Part shown: piece by piece, positions 35,821 to 44,875 of the stretch
Numbering within the stretch: position 1 is the first letter of the stretch
Layout of the letters: every line of letters begins with the position of its first letter
NCBI RefSeq assembly: GCF_000520975.1
Contig: NZ_JACB01000052.1
Span: 1-64,000 of the forward strand
DNA: 64,000 bases
Direction of reading: 5' to 3'
DNA from: Aquimarina megaterium XH134
GTDB lineage: Bacteria > Bacteroidota > Bacteroidia > Flavobacteriales > Flavobacteriaceae
The notes under the pieces: generated by a model
Databases searched by the model: none
Told to the model about the DNA's origin: nothing
Seen by the model: only the letters and a program-made list of their open reading frames with translations
Program-made: the position numbers and the translations under genes

Positions 35821-36882
35821 ATGTCAGTTCAAACTATAAAAGCTATAGACGCAATTCAGGAAGCACAAAAAATAGCTTTTGCACCTTTCGTTTTTCAAGC
35901 AACAATTTCATTAAGAAAGCTTGGGGTTTTAGATCTTATTTTTGATAGAAGGAAAAAAGGAGGAATCACATTAGAGGATATTTCTAAAGAATTATCTATT
36001 AGCAATTATGGTATTGGTGTTTTATTAGAAATTGCCGAAAGCTCTAATATTGTTAGTAAAAATGAGAATGACACTTATGAATTAACTAATATTGGTTATT
36101 TTTTAAATTATAACAAAACGGTTGATGTTAATATCAACTTCACTAATGATGTTTGCTATAAAGGATTATATCATTTAAACGATTCTATTAAAGAAGGGAA
36201 ACCCGAAGGGTTAAAAGAATTAGGAAATTGGGACACCATATATGAAGGTCTATCACAATTAGATCCAGAAATACAAAAATCCTGGTTTGAGTTCGACCAT
36301 CATTATTCTGATGATATATTTCAGGATGCATTAGAAATAGTCTTCAGAAAAAAACCAAAATTGATATTTGATATTGGTGCAAACACAGGAAAATTTGCTA
36401 TTAGCTGTTGTAACTATAATGATGATGTATCGATAAAAATGATTGATCTACCTGGTCAATTAAAAAAAGCGCTTGCTGCTGTAAAAAATAATCAATTTGA
36501 AAACCGTGTCACTGGCCATGAAATAGACTGGCTATCTGAAAATCCAAAAATCCCAACCGGAGCAGATACCATATGGATGTGTCAGTTTTTAGATTGTTTT
36601 TCTAAAGATGAAATCCTAAAAATATTAAAAGTTTGTGTCAAATCTATGGATGATAACACCGAGCTATTAATTATGGAAACATACACAGACAGGCAAAAAT
36701 TTGATAATGCTAAATTTATCCTAGAAGCCACATCATTGTATTTTACGGTGCTGGCAAATGGAAATAGTAAAATGTATAAAGCTACCGAATTAATCGAATT
36801 GGTAAACGAAGCTGGGTTAACAATAAAAGAAGATTTGGCTGTAGGAGAATACCATACCATATTTGTCTGTAAAAAAAAGTAG
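35821..36882 (+). CDS. SAM-dependent O-methyltransferase-like protein
   Basis: The 353-residue protein has a winged-helix dimerisation region (about 15-100, with I-S-L-R-K-L-G-V-L-D-L-I near 25) followed by a class I methyltransferase fold. Motif I is I-F-D-I-G-A-N-T-G-K-F near 181. This layout is that of plant- and polyketide-type O-methyltransferases. In the pigment it could methylate the phenolic ring or ring carbon. It lies 7 bp before the short ketosynthase-like gene. Confidence 0.85.
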   Translation: MSVQTIKAIDAIQEAQKIAFAPFVFQATISLRKLGVLDLIFDRRKKGGITLEDISKELSISNYGIGVLLEIAESSNIVSKNENDTYELTNIGYFLNYNKTVDVNINFTNDVCYKGLYHLNDSIKEGKPEGLKELGNWDTIYEGLSQLDPEIQKSWFEFDHHYSDDIFQDALEIVFRKKPKLIFDIGANTGKFAISCCNYNDDVSIKMIDLPGQLKKALAAVKNNQFENRVTGHEIDWLSENPKIPTGADTIWMCQFLDCFSKDEILKILKVCVKSMDDNTELLIMETYTDRQKFDNAKFILEATSLYFTVLANGNSKMYKATELIELVNEAGLTIKEDLAVGEYHTIFVCKKK

Positions 36883-36889
36883 TCGATTA

Positions 36890-37510
36890 ATGGAGTCTGA
36901 ATTTTACATAAAATCATTCTGTCATATAAAAGACAATAAAGTTTCTTTAAACGGAACCGTTATATACAACGATAATGATACTTTAGATTTTTTAGAATTT
37001 ATAAAAGCTGCATATAGAAGTTTTGATACTAGATATCCTAAATTCTTTAAAATGGATGGATTAAGTAAGCTTGCTTTTTTGGCATCAGATCTTATCCTGC
37101 AAGAAGAAAAATTAAATATAGAAGACGAAAATAACATTGCTATTGTATTTTCAAATAAATCATCTAGTTTAGATACCGATGAAAAACATCAGGAATCTAT
37201 CCAAAATAAAGACAATTACTATCCAAGTCCTGCTGTTTTTGTTTATACATTACCCAATATCTGTATTGGTGAGATTAGTATAAGATATAAACTTCATTCT
37301 GAAAATAGTTTTTTTATCTTTGACAGCTTTAATGCCGAATATTTATCAGACTATACCAATAGTCTATTATCAGCAAATAAAGCTAATGAAGCACTTTGTG
37401 GTTGGGTAGAATTTGATGGAGTAGCATATGACGCATTTTTATATCTGGTTTCTAGAGAAGGAACCACAATACATACTAAACAAAATATAGTAAATTTATA
37501 TAATACATAA
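36890..37510 (+). CDS. Short ketosynthase-like protein without active Cys
   Basis: The 206-residue protein resembles only the N-terminal half of a beta-ketoacyl synthase. The segment S-P-A-V-F-V-Y-T-L-P-N-I-C-I-G-E near residue 115 aligns with the ketosynthase region ahead of the nucleophile, but neither the A-C-S-S motif nor the His motifs follow. It is a known companion in flavobacterial pigment clusters, not a recent truncation: the frame is clean and sits 1 bp before an ACP gene. The start is the ATG at 36890; a longer frame opens inside the methyltransferase gene. A structural or chain-length role is likely but unproven. Confidence 0.75.
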   Translation: MESEFYIKSFCHIKDNKVSLNGTVIYNDNDTLDFLEFIKAAYRSFDTRYPKFFKMDGLSKLAFLASDLILQEEKLNIEDENNIAIVFSNKSSSLDTDEKHQESIQNKDNYYPSPAVFVYTLPNICIGEISIRYKLHSENSFFIFDSFNAEYLSDYTNSLLSANKANEALCGWVEFDGVAYDAFLYLVSREGTTIHTKQNIVNLYNT

Positions 37511-37511
37511 T

Positions 37512-37769
37512 ATGGAGGTTTTAAAACAAGAACTAAAGGAAAACATTATTGAGCAATTAAATCTTGAAGATATTGCTGTTGAAGATATTGCTGATGACGA
37601 TATTCTTTTTGGTGATGGTTTAGGTTTAGACTCAATTGATGCATTAGAATTAATTGTAATGTTAGATAAAAACTACGGTATTAAATTAACCGACCCTAAA
37701 GAAGGACGTGAAATTTTTGCATCTATAGAAGTAATGGCAAAATACATTTCTGAACATAGAACAAAATAA
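37512..37769 (+). CDS. Acyl carrier protein 2 of the pigment cluster
   Basis: The 85-residue ACP carries its phosphopantetheine Ser in L-G-L-D-S-I-D-A-L-E-L. It starts 1 bp after the short ketosynthase-like gene and lies 17 bp before a complete ketosynthase. It is diverged from ACP 1, so the two may serve different branches (polyene versus resorcinol), though this is inferred. Confidence 0.93.
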   Translation: MEVLKQELKENIIEQLNLEDIAVEDIADDDILFGDGLGLDSIDALELIVMLDKNYGIKLTDPKEGREIFASIEVMAKYISEHRTK

Positions 37770-37786
37770 ATTTTATTTATATATAA

Positions 37787-38989
37787 ATGAGTAAAGGTGT
37801 TGCTATAACCGGAATGGGAATAATTTCTGCTATCGGAAACAATGTTGCAGAAAATTACCAATCACTTATTAATGGTAAAAAAGGAATTTCTAGAGTTTCT
37901 AAAATTAATACCATTCATAAAGATGATATCATGGTTGGTGAAATTGCATCTACAAATCTGGAGTTAGAACAACAATTGGGTCTAACTCCCGATAATAATT
38001 ACTCAAGAACGGCTTTATTAGGTGCTATTGCTGCTAAGCAGGCAATACAAGATGCCAAAATTTCTGATATCAATGCCTATAAAACAGGATTAGTTTCGGC
38101 AACCAGTGTTGGTGGGATGGATATGACAGAAACGTATTATTATGATTATCTTGAAAATAAAAGCACTCAAAAATATATCGAAGGCCACCATGCCGGAGAT
38201 TCTACTCAAAAAATTGCAGAACAGTTAGGGATCGAAAAAAGCCTGGTCACTACCATAAGTACAGCTTGTTCTTCTGCTGCAAATGCTATAATGCTTGGTG
38301 CCCGATTGATTAAGTCGGGAAAACTAGACAGGGTTATTGTGGGTGGTTCTGATTGTTTGTCTAAGTTTACCATTAACGGGTTTAAAACTTTAATGATCTT
38401 ATCTGACACGTATAATACTCCTTTTGATGAAAATAGAAAAGGACTTAATCTAGGTGAAGCTGCGGCTTTCTTAGTATTAGAATCTGATAAAGTTATTGCT
38501 GCAGAAAAAAAAGAAGTATTGGGATATGTTAAAGGATATGGCAATGCAAATGATGCCTATCATCAAACAGCATCTTCAGAAAATGGAGATGGAGCAACTT
38601 TGGCAATGCAAAAAGCTTTAAAAGTTGCAGCATACACAGCAAATGATATTGATTACATTAATGCGCACGGAACAGCAACGGGAAATAATGATTTATCTGA
38701 AGGACGTGCTATTCTAAGAGTTTTTGGTGAAGAAATTCCCGATTTTAGTTCTACAAAAGCATACACAGGACACACCTTGGCGGCTGCAGGAGCTATCGAA
38801 GCTGTTTATGCGGTATTAGCGCTTCAACATAATATCATCTATCCTAATCTCAATTTTAAAACTCAGATGAAAGAGTTTGATATTACACCACAATTAGAAC
38901 TCAAAGAAAAAGAATTGCACACGGTGTTGTCTAATTCCTTAGGTTTTGGAGGTAATTGTTCTACGATAATTTTTTCAAAAGAACAATAA
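37787..38989 (+). CDS. Beta-ketoacyl-ACP synthase (ApeO-like), active
   Basis: The 400-residue ketosynthase has C161 in T-A-C-S-S-A, H294 in N-A-H-G-T-A-T and H329 in T-G-H-T-L-A-A-A-G, followed by G-F-G-G-N-C-S. It is followed 60 bp later by a ketosynthase homologue with a dead active site. That pair matches the KS-chain length factor arrangement of type II polyketide and aryl polyene synthases (ApeO with ApeC), so this is probably the main polyene-elongating enzyme. Confidence 0.92.
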   Translation: MSKGVAITGMGIISAIGNNVAENYQSLINGKKGISRVSKINTIHKDDIMVGEIASTNLELEQQLGLTPDNNYSRTALLGAIAAKQAIQDAKISDINAYKTGLVSATSVGGMDMTETYYYDYLENKSTQKYIEGHHAGDSTQKIAEQLGIEKSLVTTISTACSSAANAIMLGARLIKSGKLDRVIVGGSDCLSKFTINGFKTLMILSDTYNTPFDENRKGLNLGEAAAFLVLESDKVIAAEKKEVLGYVKGYGNANDAYHQTASSENGDGATLAMQKALKVAAYTANDIDYINAHGTATGNNDLSEGRAILRVFGEEIPDFSSTKAYTGHTLAAAGAIEAVYAVLALQHNIIYPNLNFKTQMKEFDITPQLELKEKELHTVLSNSLGFGGNCSTIIFSKEQ

Positions 38990-39049
38990 CAAAATTGTAA
39001 ACAAACAGGGTAATACCCAATATGCAAAAAACTGTTTAATTAAAGAGAT

Positions 39050-40114
39050 ATGAGTGCAGTCTATATAACCGGTATCGGGTCTATTTCATCTCAAAAAACT
39101 TATGACAATACCGAGTTTTTGAAAGAAATCAATACCTATACAGATAATGTGATTTCTGTGGTTAATCCCAATTATAAAGAATATATTCCCCCTGCTGCAG
39201 CACGTAGAATGGCAAAAGGCATTAAAATGGGAGTGGTTGCCTCTAGAATCGCATTGGCAGACGCAAACATAGACAATGTTGATGCTATTATCACAGGAAC
39301 AGGAATGGGATGTGTTAGGGATTCTGAAAAATTTGTTAGTGCAATTATAGATAATAACGAGCAATACCTCACTCCTACTTCATTTATACAATCAACTCAT
39401 AATACGGTTGGCGGACAAATCGCTCTGGGGCTTCAGTGTAAAGGTTACAATTTTACATATGTACATGCAAGCGTATCTTTTGAATCGGCATTATTAGATG
39501 CCCAATTACAACTAGAAAATGATGAAGCCAATACTATTCTAATCGGAGGTGTTGATGAGCATGGTGATCATACTATTACGATTCACAAGCTTATTAATCA
39601 TATTAAATCAGAAAAAACCGATTCTACCAAGGTATTGGACTCTAAAACAGAAGGTGCAATATTTGGAGAAGGTGCAAATTTCTTTGTCGTATCAAATCAA
39701 AAACAAGACTCGAGCTATGCCCAGGTTATAGCAGTACAAACCTATAATACATTATCTGAAACCGAAGTCTCTCATGCCGCTCAACTATTTTTAGAGGATA
39801 ATAACTTAGGTATTGACGATATAGATGCTATTGTATTAGGAAATAATGGAGATGTAAAATACGATACATTTTACAATGAGTTAAGTTCAAACCTATTTAA
39901 AGATACACAACAGGTATATTATAAACATTTATCTGGTGAATTTAATACCGCATCGTCTTTTGGAGTATGGTTAGCTTCAAAAATCCTGAAAACACAAGAG
40001 TTACCAGAAGTAGTTCGGTTAAATAAAAAATCAACATCAAACTTTACTACTGTTTTATTATACAATCAATATAGAGGAGAAAATCATAGTTTCACTTTAC
40101 TGCGTAAATGCTAA
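39050..40114 (+). CDS. Ketosynthase homologue with Cys-to-Ser active site (chain length factor-like)
   Basis: The 354-residue protein has a ketosynthase fold (I-T-G-I-G-S-I-S-S at 6-14, G-T-G-M-G near 83, T-H-N-T-V-G-G-Q near 116), but the nucleophile is replaced by S141 in Y-V-H-A-S-V-S-F-E-S. The positions of the two catalytic His motifs read L-G-N-N-G-D and H-L-S-G-E-F instead. It therefore cannot condense alone. It follows the active ketosynthase at 37787 and probably forms a heterodimer that sets chain length, as ApeC does with ApeO. It overlaps the deacetylase gene by 7 bases. Confidence 0.85.
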   Translation: MSAVYITGIGSISSQKTYDNTEFLKEINTYTDNVISVVNPNYKEYIPPAAARRMAKGIKMGVVASRIALADANIDNVDAIITGTGMGCVRDSEKFVSAIIDNNEQYLTPTSFIQSTHNTVGGQIALGLQCKGYNFTYVHASVSFESALLDAQLQLENDEANTILIGGVDEHGDHTITIHKLINHIKSEKTDSTKVLDSKTEGAIFGEGANFFVVSNQKQDSSYAQVIAVQTYNTLSETEVSHAAQLFLEDNNLGIDDIDAIVLGNNGDVKYDTFYNELSSNLFKDTQQVYYKHLSGEFNTASSFGVWLASKILKTQELPEVVRLNKKSTSNFTTVLLYNQYRGENHSFTLLRKC

Positions 40115-40884
40115 ATTTTAAATACGTAAATAGAATAACAGCGCTCATTTTTTTGGTTTTACATATAACCAATTACTCATTAGAAATACCGGTATGGTTT
40201 TATTTCTTATTGGGTTTTATATGGTTACTTATTACAATGGCTGGTTCTGGACTTATACAGTGGAATTACCATTTTACATCTCTTAATGCAAATAAGAATA
40301 TAAAAAGTAATCATGTGGCCATTACTTTTGATGATGGGCCAAACCCCGAATTTACACCTCAAGTCTTAAAACTCTTAAAGCAATATAATGCAAAAGCTAC
40401 CTTTTTCTGTATTGGCAAGCATATTGAGGCTTATCCCGAATTAGTTAAAGAGAGTATTAAACAAGGGCATGTTATTGGCAATCACACATATTCACACCCT
40501 AATTCTTTTGGCTTTTTAAAAACAGAAAATGTAATTTCAGAATTACAACAAACCAATGCTGTAGTAAAAAAAGTAACAGGGTTAACTATGCGGCTTTACA
40601 GACCTGCTTTTGGAGTAACAAATCCAAGAATTAAAAAAGCATTAAAAGTAACAGGTCTACAATCTATCGGATGGAATGTTAGATCCCTGGATACGACATC
40701 CAGAAGTTCGGATAAAGTACTAAGGCGAATAACAAAAAAGCTTTCTAAAGGTGATGTTATTTTACTTCACGACACAAGTTTAAAAACAATTATTGTTTTG
40801 GAACAGTTATTGTTATTTTTACAACAACAAAATATAGAATCGATTACTATAGATTCTTTATTTAAGATAAAAGCATATGCCTAA
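40108..40884 (+). CDS. Polysaccharide deacetylase family protein
   Basis: The 258-residue protein has one or two N-terminal hydrophobic helices (about 10-47) and then a NodB homology domain. T-F-D-D-G-P near 71-76 supplies the catalytic and metal-binding Asp residues. The H-T-Y-S-H-P segment near 129 supplies the two metal-binding His residues, and L-L-H-D lies near the end. The family deacylates N-acetyl sugars, but a role on a carbohydrate in a pigment cluster is not obvious; it may hydrolyse an amide or ester intermediate. It overlaps its neighbours on both sides, so it is a true operon member. Confidence 0.85.
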   Translation: MLNFKYVNRITALIFLVLHITNYSLEIPVWFYFLLGFIWLLITMAGSGLIQWNYHFTSLNANKNIKSNHVAITFDDGPNPEFTPQVLKLLKQYNAKATFFCIGKHIEAYPELVKESIKQGHVIGNHTYSHPNSFGFLKTENVISELQQTNAVVKKVTGLTMRLYRPAFGVTNPRIKKALKVTGLQSIGWNVRSLDTTSRSSDKVLRRITKKLSKGDVILLHDTSLKTIIVLEQLLLFLQQQNIESITIDSLFKIKAYA

Positions 40885-41494
40885 AATTGTTTATTTACTA
40901 CTATTTATAGTTACTACGCTATCTGCCCAAACCAAAATGAGTACGATAGAAGCCAACGCTTTAAAAACAAAAGTAAAAGCTCTTGCTACCACAACAAAAA
41001 CTATTTCGAGTGATTTTACGCAGTACAAACACATGGATTTTTTGTCGAATGATATTATCACAACAGGAAAACTAGCTTTTAAAACACCTAGTATTGTAAA
41101 GTGGGAATATGTACAACCTTTTAAATATTCTGTGTTATTTAAAAACAAAACATTGTACATTAATAATGAGGGCAATAAAAGCAATATTGATATTGGATCT
41201 AGCGAGCAGTTTAAACAATTAAACAAGCTTATTATTAATAGTGTTAAAGGGGATATGTTTAATGATGATGAGTTTAGTATCAGTTATTATAAAAACAAAG
41301 GTAATAGCGAAGTACATTTTAGCCCCAAAGACAAAAAATTTGAAAAATTTATTAAAGCATTTCATATTACATTTAATTCTAAAGGTGATGTTATTGAAGT
41401 AAAAATGATAGAGCCTTCAAATGATTATACCAGAATAGTATTTAGCAATAGAGTCTTAAACACACCCTTGGCAGATGAGATATTTGCTCATTAG
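40877..41494 (+). CDS. LolA-like outer-membrane lipoprotein carrier
   Basis: The 205-residue periplasmic protein has a signal peptide (to T-L-S-A-Q) and a LolA-type half-barrel: I-S-S-D-F-T-Q-Y-K near 46-54, G-K-L-A-F-K-T-P near 66-73, V-K-W-E-Y near 76-80. LolA relatives in aryl polyene clusters are thought to carry the hydrophobic product, not lipoproteins, from the inner to the outer membrane. It overlaps the lipoprotein gene downstream by 20 bases. Confidence 0.87.
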   Translation: MPKIVYLLLFIVTTLSAQTKMSTIEANALKTKVKALATTTKTISSDFTQYKHMDFLSNDIITTGKLAFKTPSIVKWEYVQPFKYSVLFKNKTLYINNEGNKSNIDIGSSEQFKQLNKLIINSVKGDMFNDDEFSISYYKNKGNSEVHFSPKDKKFEKFIKAFHITFNSKGDVIEVKMIEPSNDYTRIVFSNRVLNTPLADEIFAH

Positions 41495-42086
41495 TTTTTG
41501 TTTTATATGTATAGGATGTGCTTCCTATCCTAAGAAAAATAATTTCATTAAAGAAGAAGCATCTGATATAGAAGTAAGAAATTTATATTTTTCAGATAAG
41601 ACGCAAGATTATGTATATAAAGCAAATATTGATGTTTACAAAAAACATTTTGGCGGGATTTTTATTGTAAAAAAGATTGAAGATAATAATCACCGTATTG
41701 TCTTTACTACAGAAATGGGAAATAAAATTTTTGACTTTTCATTTATTAACGAAAGCTTTACCGTAAATTACATCTTAGAAGACTTCAATAAAAAGATTTT
41801 AATAAACATTTTAAAAAAAGATTTTAAAGCATTGATTGAAGAAACTCCTACCCTTTTAAATACATTTTTACATCAAAACAATGTTGTTTTTGAAACTGAA
41901 ATTAATAACGATAAGCATTATTATTACAATACAAATAACGTAATACATAAAATTGTTAGAACAGGGAATAGAAAAGAAAAAGTAGTTTTTACATTTTCAG
42001 AAATTAGTGATACTATTGCAAATCTAATTACGATTGAGCATAAGAATTTAAAGTTCAAAATTAATTTAAAATCGATTCAAAAATGA
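41475..42086 (+). CDS. Lipoprotein of unknown function, possible LolB-like partner
   Basis: The 203-residue product has a lipoprotein signal (M-R-Y-L-L-I-S-F-C-F-I-C-I-G-C) with acylated Cys at 15. The mature part is Lys/Asn-rich and predicted beta-rich, with no domain that I recognise. It directly follows and overlaps the LolA-like gene, so a receiving role at the outer membrane, like LolB, is a reasonable inference. It overlaps the beta-barrel gene by 4 bases. Confidence 0.75.
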   Translation: MRYLLISFCFICIGCASYPKKNNFIKEEASDIEVRNLYFSDKTQDYVYKANIDVYKKHFGGIFIVKKIEDNNHRIVFTTEMGNKIFDFSFINESFTVNYILEDFNKKILINILKKDFKALIEETPTLLNTFLHQNNVVFETEINNDKHYYYNTNNVIHKIVRTGNRKEKVVFTFSEISDTIANLITIEHKNLKFKINLKSIQK

Positions 42087-42679
42087 GAAATCTTTTATTG
42101 GTCATAACCTTTCTTGGTGTTTTTGGAGTTACTTCTGCACAAAACAAGACATCTTTTGGATTAAGAGGTGGAGCTAATATTTCGGAGCTTTCTAATGCTA
42201 ATTTAGAACCTAAAGCAGGGATTTACATCGGAGCTTTTTTACATTTCAGATTCTCAGAGCTATATGCTCTTCAACCCGAAGTGGGATATTCTAACCAAGG
42301 AGGTAATAACAAATTTTCAAATGGAGATGATCTCGAAATCCATTACGTTTCAATATCTGCTACTAATAAATTTTTTGTTAGAAATACAGGATTACATTTG
42401 ATCATTGCACCAAGTCTTGATTTTGATTTTGACGATACCCCGGTAAGTCTTGTAAACAGAGAAGAAGGTAATGACATTACCTTTGTAGACCTTTCTATTG
42501 CAGCAGGTCTTGGTTACGAATTTAAAAACGGAATTGCTATAGAAGCCAGATATAAACATGGCACACTAGATGTATTTTCTGGTGATTTCCATGACTTTTC
42601 AACACAATCTATATACGAAGAAAAAAATCAATTTAATCGCGTTTTTCAAATTGGCCTATCGTATAGATTTAATTTCTAA
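42083..42679 (+). CDS. Outer-membrane beta-barrel protein (PorT-like)
   Basis: The 198-residue protein has a signal peptide (to V-T-S-A-Q), G-L-R-G-G-A-N-I-S near 27-35, which is typical of the small porin/PorT-like barrel family, alternating hydrophobic strands, and a C-terminal strand ending in Y-R-F-N-F. It is in the operon between a lipoprotein and a hot-dog gene, so it may help display or anchor the pigment in the outer membrane. Confidence 0.85.
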   Translation: MRNLLLVITFLGVFGVTSAQNKTSFGLRGGANISELSNANLEPKAGIYIGAFLHFRFSELYALQPEVGYSNQGGNNKFSNGDDLEIHYVSISATNKFFVRNTGLHLIIAPSLDFDFDDTPVSLVNREEGNDITFVDLSIAAGLGYEFKNGIAIEARYKHGTLDVFSGDFHDFSTQSIYEEKNQFNRVFQIGLSYRFNF

Positions 42680-42685
42680 TCACAT

Positions 42686-43051
42686 ATGTTACTAAAAGAT
42701 TTTTACACCGCAAATACATTAGAGACTGTTGAAAATATGTCGACAGCTACTATTACCATCAACAAAAACCATGAGATTTTCAAAGGGCATTTTCCGGGAA
42801 ATCCTGTAACACCAGGTGTTTGCATGATGCAAATCATAAAAGAATTAACAGAAGGTATTGTAGATAAAAAACTATTTATGCAATCCTCTAGTAATATTAA
42901 ATTTATGGCTATTATAAATCCGGAAAAAAACCCAGATTTAGTTTTAACTTTAGATATTACCCAAACAGATGATACTTATAAAGTAAAAAATGTAACTACA
43001 TTTGAGGATACAGTTGCTTTAAAATTAACAGCTAATTTTAAAACACAATAA
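42686..43051 (+). CDS. Third hot-dog protein, FabZ-like with altered catalytic Glu
   Basis: The 121-residue protein has the FabZ/FabA-like G-H-F-P-G-N-P-V-T-P-G-V motif at 34-45, but the catalytic Glu position reads Q49 and no P-H-R-x-P-F segment exists. It is probably a non-catalytic partner or binding protein in the polyene dehydration step. It lies 6 bp after the beta-barrel gene and ends the tight run; the next gene is 120 bp downstream. Confidence 0.78.
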   Translation: MLLKDFYTANTLETVENMSTATITINKNHEIFKGHFPGNPVTPGVCMMQIIKELTEGIVDKKLFMQSSSNIKFMAIINPEKNPDLVLTLDITQTDDTYKVKNVTTFEDTVALKLTANFKTQ

Positions 43052-43171
43052 ATCTAAACATGAAACGAACATTAAAAATATTTTAATTTTTTAATGAGAG
43101 AATGTAGTGCATACATATGTTCTTAATTTTATAATTAATATATTATCAAATAATTACCAAAACCTAAACGT

Positions 43172-43669
43172 GTGAAATTTTTGATTGCATTCATATCATT
43201 ATTATCTTTTACTATGCTATCGATAGATTTGGATACCATAAGAATTGCATATAAAGAAGCTGCTCATGACAAAACAAAAGTAGCTGCACTTAATGAGCAA
43301 CTTGCACCTGTAAATAAAGAAGATGATATTGTTTTGGTGGCTTATAAAGGAGCTGCTATTACACTGCAGGCGAAGTATGAAAAAAGTATAAAAGAAAAAA
43401 AACGACTGTTTATAGAAGGAGTTTCATATATCGAATTTGCTATAGAGAAATCACCAAATGCTGTCGAACCTCGTTTTATACGTATAGGAATCCAAGAAAA
43501 TACTCCTAAATTGCTAAAATATAAATCCAATATAAAAGAAGATAAATTATTTCTGCTTAAACAATACAAGACGATAAAACCGAAAATTTTAAAAAAGCAT
43601 ATCGGGGAGTATATTTTGCAATCGAAAGCTTTTAGTGATGAAGAAAAAGCAGTAATTTTAGTTCCTTAA
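43172..43669 (+). CDS. Small secreted protein of unknown function
   Basis: The 165-residue product starts at a GTG and has a signal peptide (hydrophobic about 3-17). The mature part is largely helical and Lys-rich, with a segment I-E-G-V-S-Y-I-E-F-A-I-E-K-S-P-N-A-V-E-P that is reminiscent of helical TPR-like or export-linked proteins. I recognise no family. It lies in the pigment operon 21 bp before the glycosyltransferase-like gene. Confidence 0.7.
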   Translation: MKFLIAFISLLSFTMLSIDLDTIRIAYKEAAHDKTKVAALNEQLAPVNKEDDIVLVAYKGAAITLQAKYEKSIKEKKRLFIEGVSYIEFAIEKSPNAVEPRFIRIGIQENTPKLLKYKSNIKEDKLFLLKQYKTIKPKILKKHIGEYILQSKAFSDEEKAVILVP

Positions 43670-43690
43670 AAATTGAAACACTTCAATTGA

Positions 43691-44875
43691 GTGATAAAAG
43701 AGTTTACAAAACAAAAAATCGACCTATTTAACGTATGTGTAATAATTCCTACCTACAATAATTGCAAAACATTACGACGGGTTATAGACGGTGTATTATT
43801 TTACACTAAAAATATTATTGTTGTAAACGATGGAGCCACAGATACTACTGGGGAGATATTAAAAGAATATCCTCAAATTCAACAAATCCATCTATCAAAA
43901 AACAAAGGAAAAGGTAATGCTTTGCGTGTTGGGTTTGCAGCTGCACAAAAACAGGGTTATAAGTATGCAATTACGATAGATTCTGATGGTCAGCATTTTC
44001 CCGAAGATATTCCTGCATTTATTACAGCTTTAGAAAAATCAGAACATAAAAACATCTTACTCATTGGCGCAAGAAATATGAGTCAGGAAAGTGTTCCTAA
44101 AAAAAGTAGCTTCGGAAATAAGTTTTCTAATTTCTGGTTTTGGGTAGAAACGGGTACAAAACTTCAGGATACTCAATCAGGATATAGACTATATCCACTA
44201 GAAGAATTAGCAAAATTGAATTTTTATACCTCAAAATTTGAATTTGAAATAGAGGTTATTGTAAAAGCGGCGTGGAGTGATGTAATTGTAAAAAATATTC
44301 CGATACAAGTATTATATGATGAAACCGAGCGGGTATCACATTTTAGGCCTTTTAAAGATTTTACCCGAATAAGTATTCTTAATACCTGGTTGGTTACAGT
44401 AGCTTTTTTATATATAAAGCCTAGAAATTTATTTCGGAAAGTTAAAAAAAAAGGAGTAAAACGTTTCTTTTTTGAAGATTTCTTAGAAAGCCAGGATTCT
44501 CCGCAAAAAAAAGCGTTATCAGTAGCTCTGGGAGTTTTTATAGGGATATCACCACTATGGGGATTTCACACAGTACTCGTGCTGTTTTTTGCTGTCGTTT
44601 TAAAGCTAAATAAGGTAATTGCTTTTGCTTTTTCTAATGTAAGTTTGCCTCCTTTCATTCCGTTTATCATTTTTATGAGCTTAAAAGTTGGTAGTTTTGT
44701 TTTAGGAGAACCTCAACCATCATTCGCCAATATTGGTGAAAATTTTGAAATGATAAAAAGCCTTAAAACCTATATTGTAGGTAGTTTTACCTTAGCCATA
44801 ATTTCTGCTATTACTTTAGGAATTTTAGGATATGTATTTCTTACCATTTTTTATAGAAAAAATAATGCATCATAA
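43691..44875 (+). CDS. Family 2 glycosyltransferase fused to DUF2062
   Basis: The 394-residue product starts at a GTG. It has a GT-A fold domain (about 12-240), with V-I-I-P-T-Y-N near 17-23, the metal-binding D-S-D-G near 99-102, and an R-x-x-Q/R region. A DUF2062 membrane domain follows (about 255-385), with G-V-F-I-G-I-S-P-L-W-G-F-H near 283. The same fusion occurs in many aryl polyene clusters, where its product is not settled; a lipid-linked sugar acceptor is possible. Its stop overlaps the start of the MMPL gene by one base. Confidence 0.87.
   Translation: MIKEFTKQKIDLFNVCVIIPTYNNCKTLRRVIDGVLFYTKNIIVVNDGATDTTGEILKEYPQIQQIHLSKNKGKGNALRVGFAAAQKQGYKYAITIDSDGQHFPEDIPAFITALEKSEHKNILLIGARNMSQESVPKKSSFGNKFSNFWFWVETGTKLQDTQSGYRLYPLEELAKLNFYTSKFEFEIEVIVKAAWSDVIVKNIPIQVLYDETERVSHFRPFKDFTRISILNTWLVTVAFLYIKPRNLFRKVKKKGVKRFFFEDFLESQDSPQKKALSVALGVFIGISPLWGFHTVLVLFFAVVLKLNKVIAFAFSNVSLPPFIPFIIFMSLKVGSFVLGEPQPSFANIGENFEMIKSLKTYIVGSFTLAIISAITLGILGYVFLTIFYRKNNAS

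Noticed and set aside
36890..37510. Truncated ketosynthase pseudogene
   Set aside because: The frame is clean, starts and ends at sensible places between two operon genes, and the same short form accompanies other flavobacterial pigment clusters, so it is likely a functional short protein.
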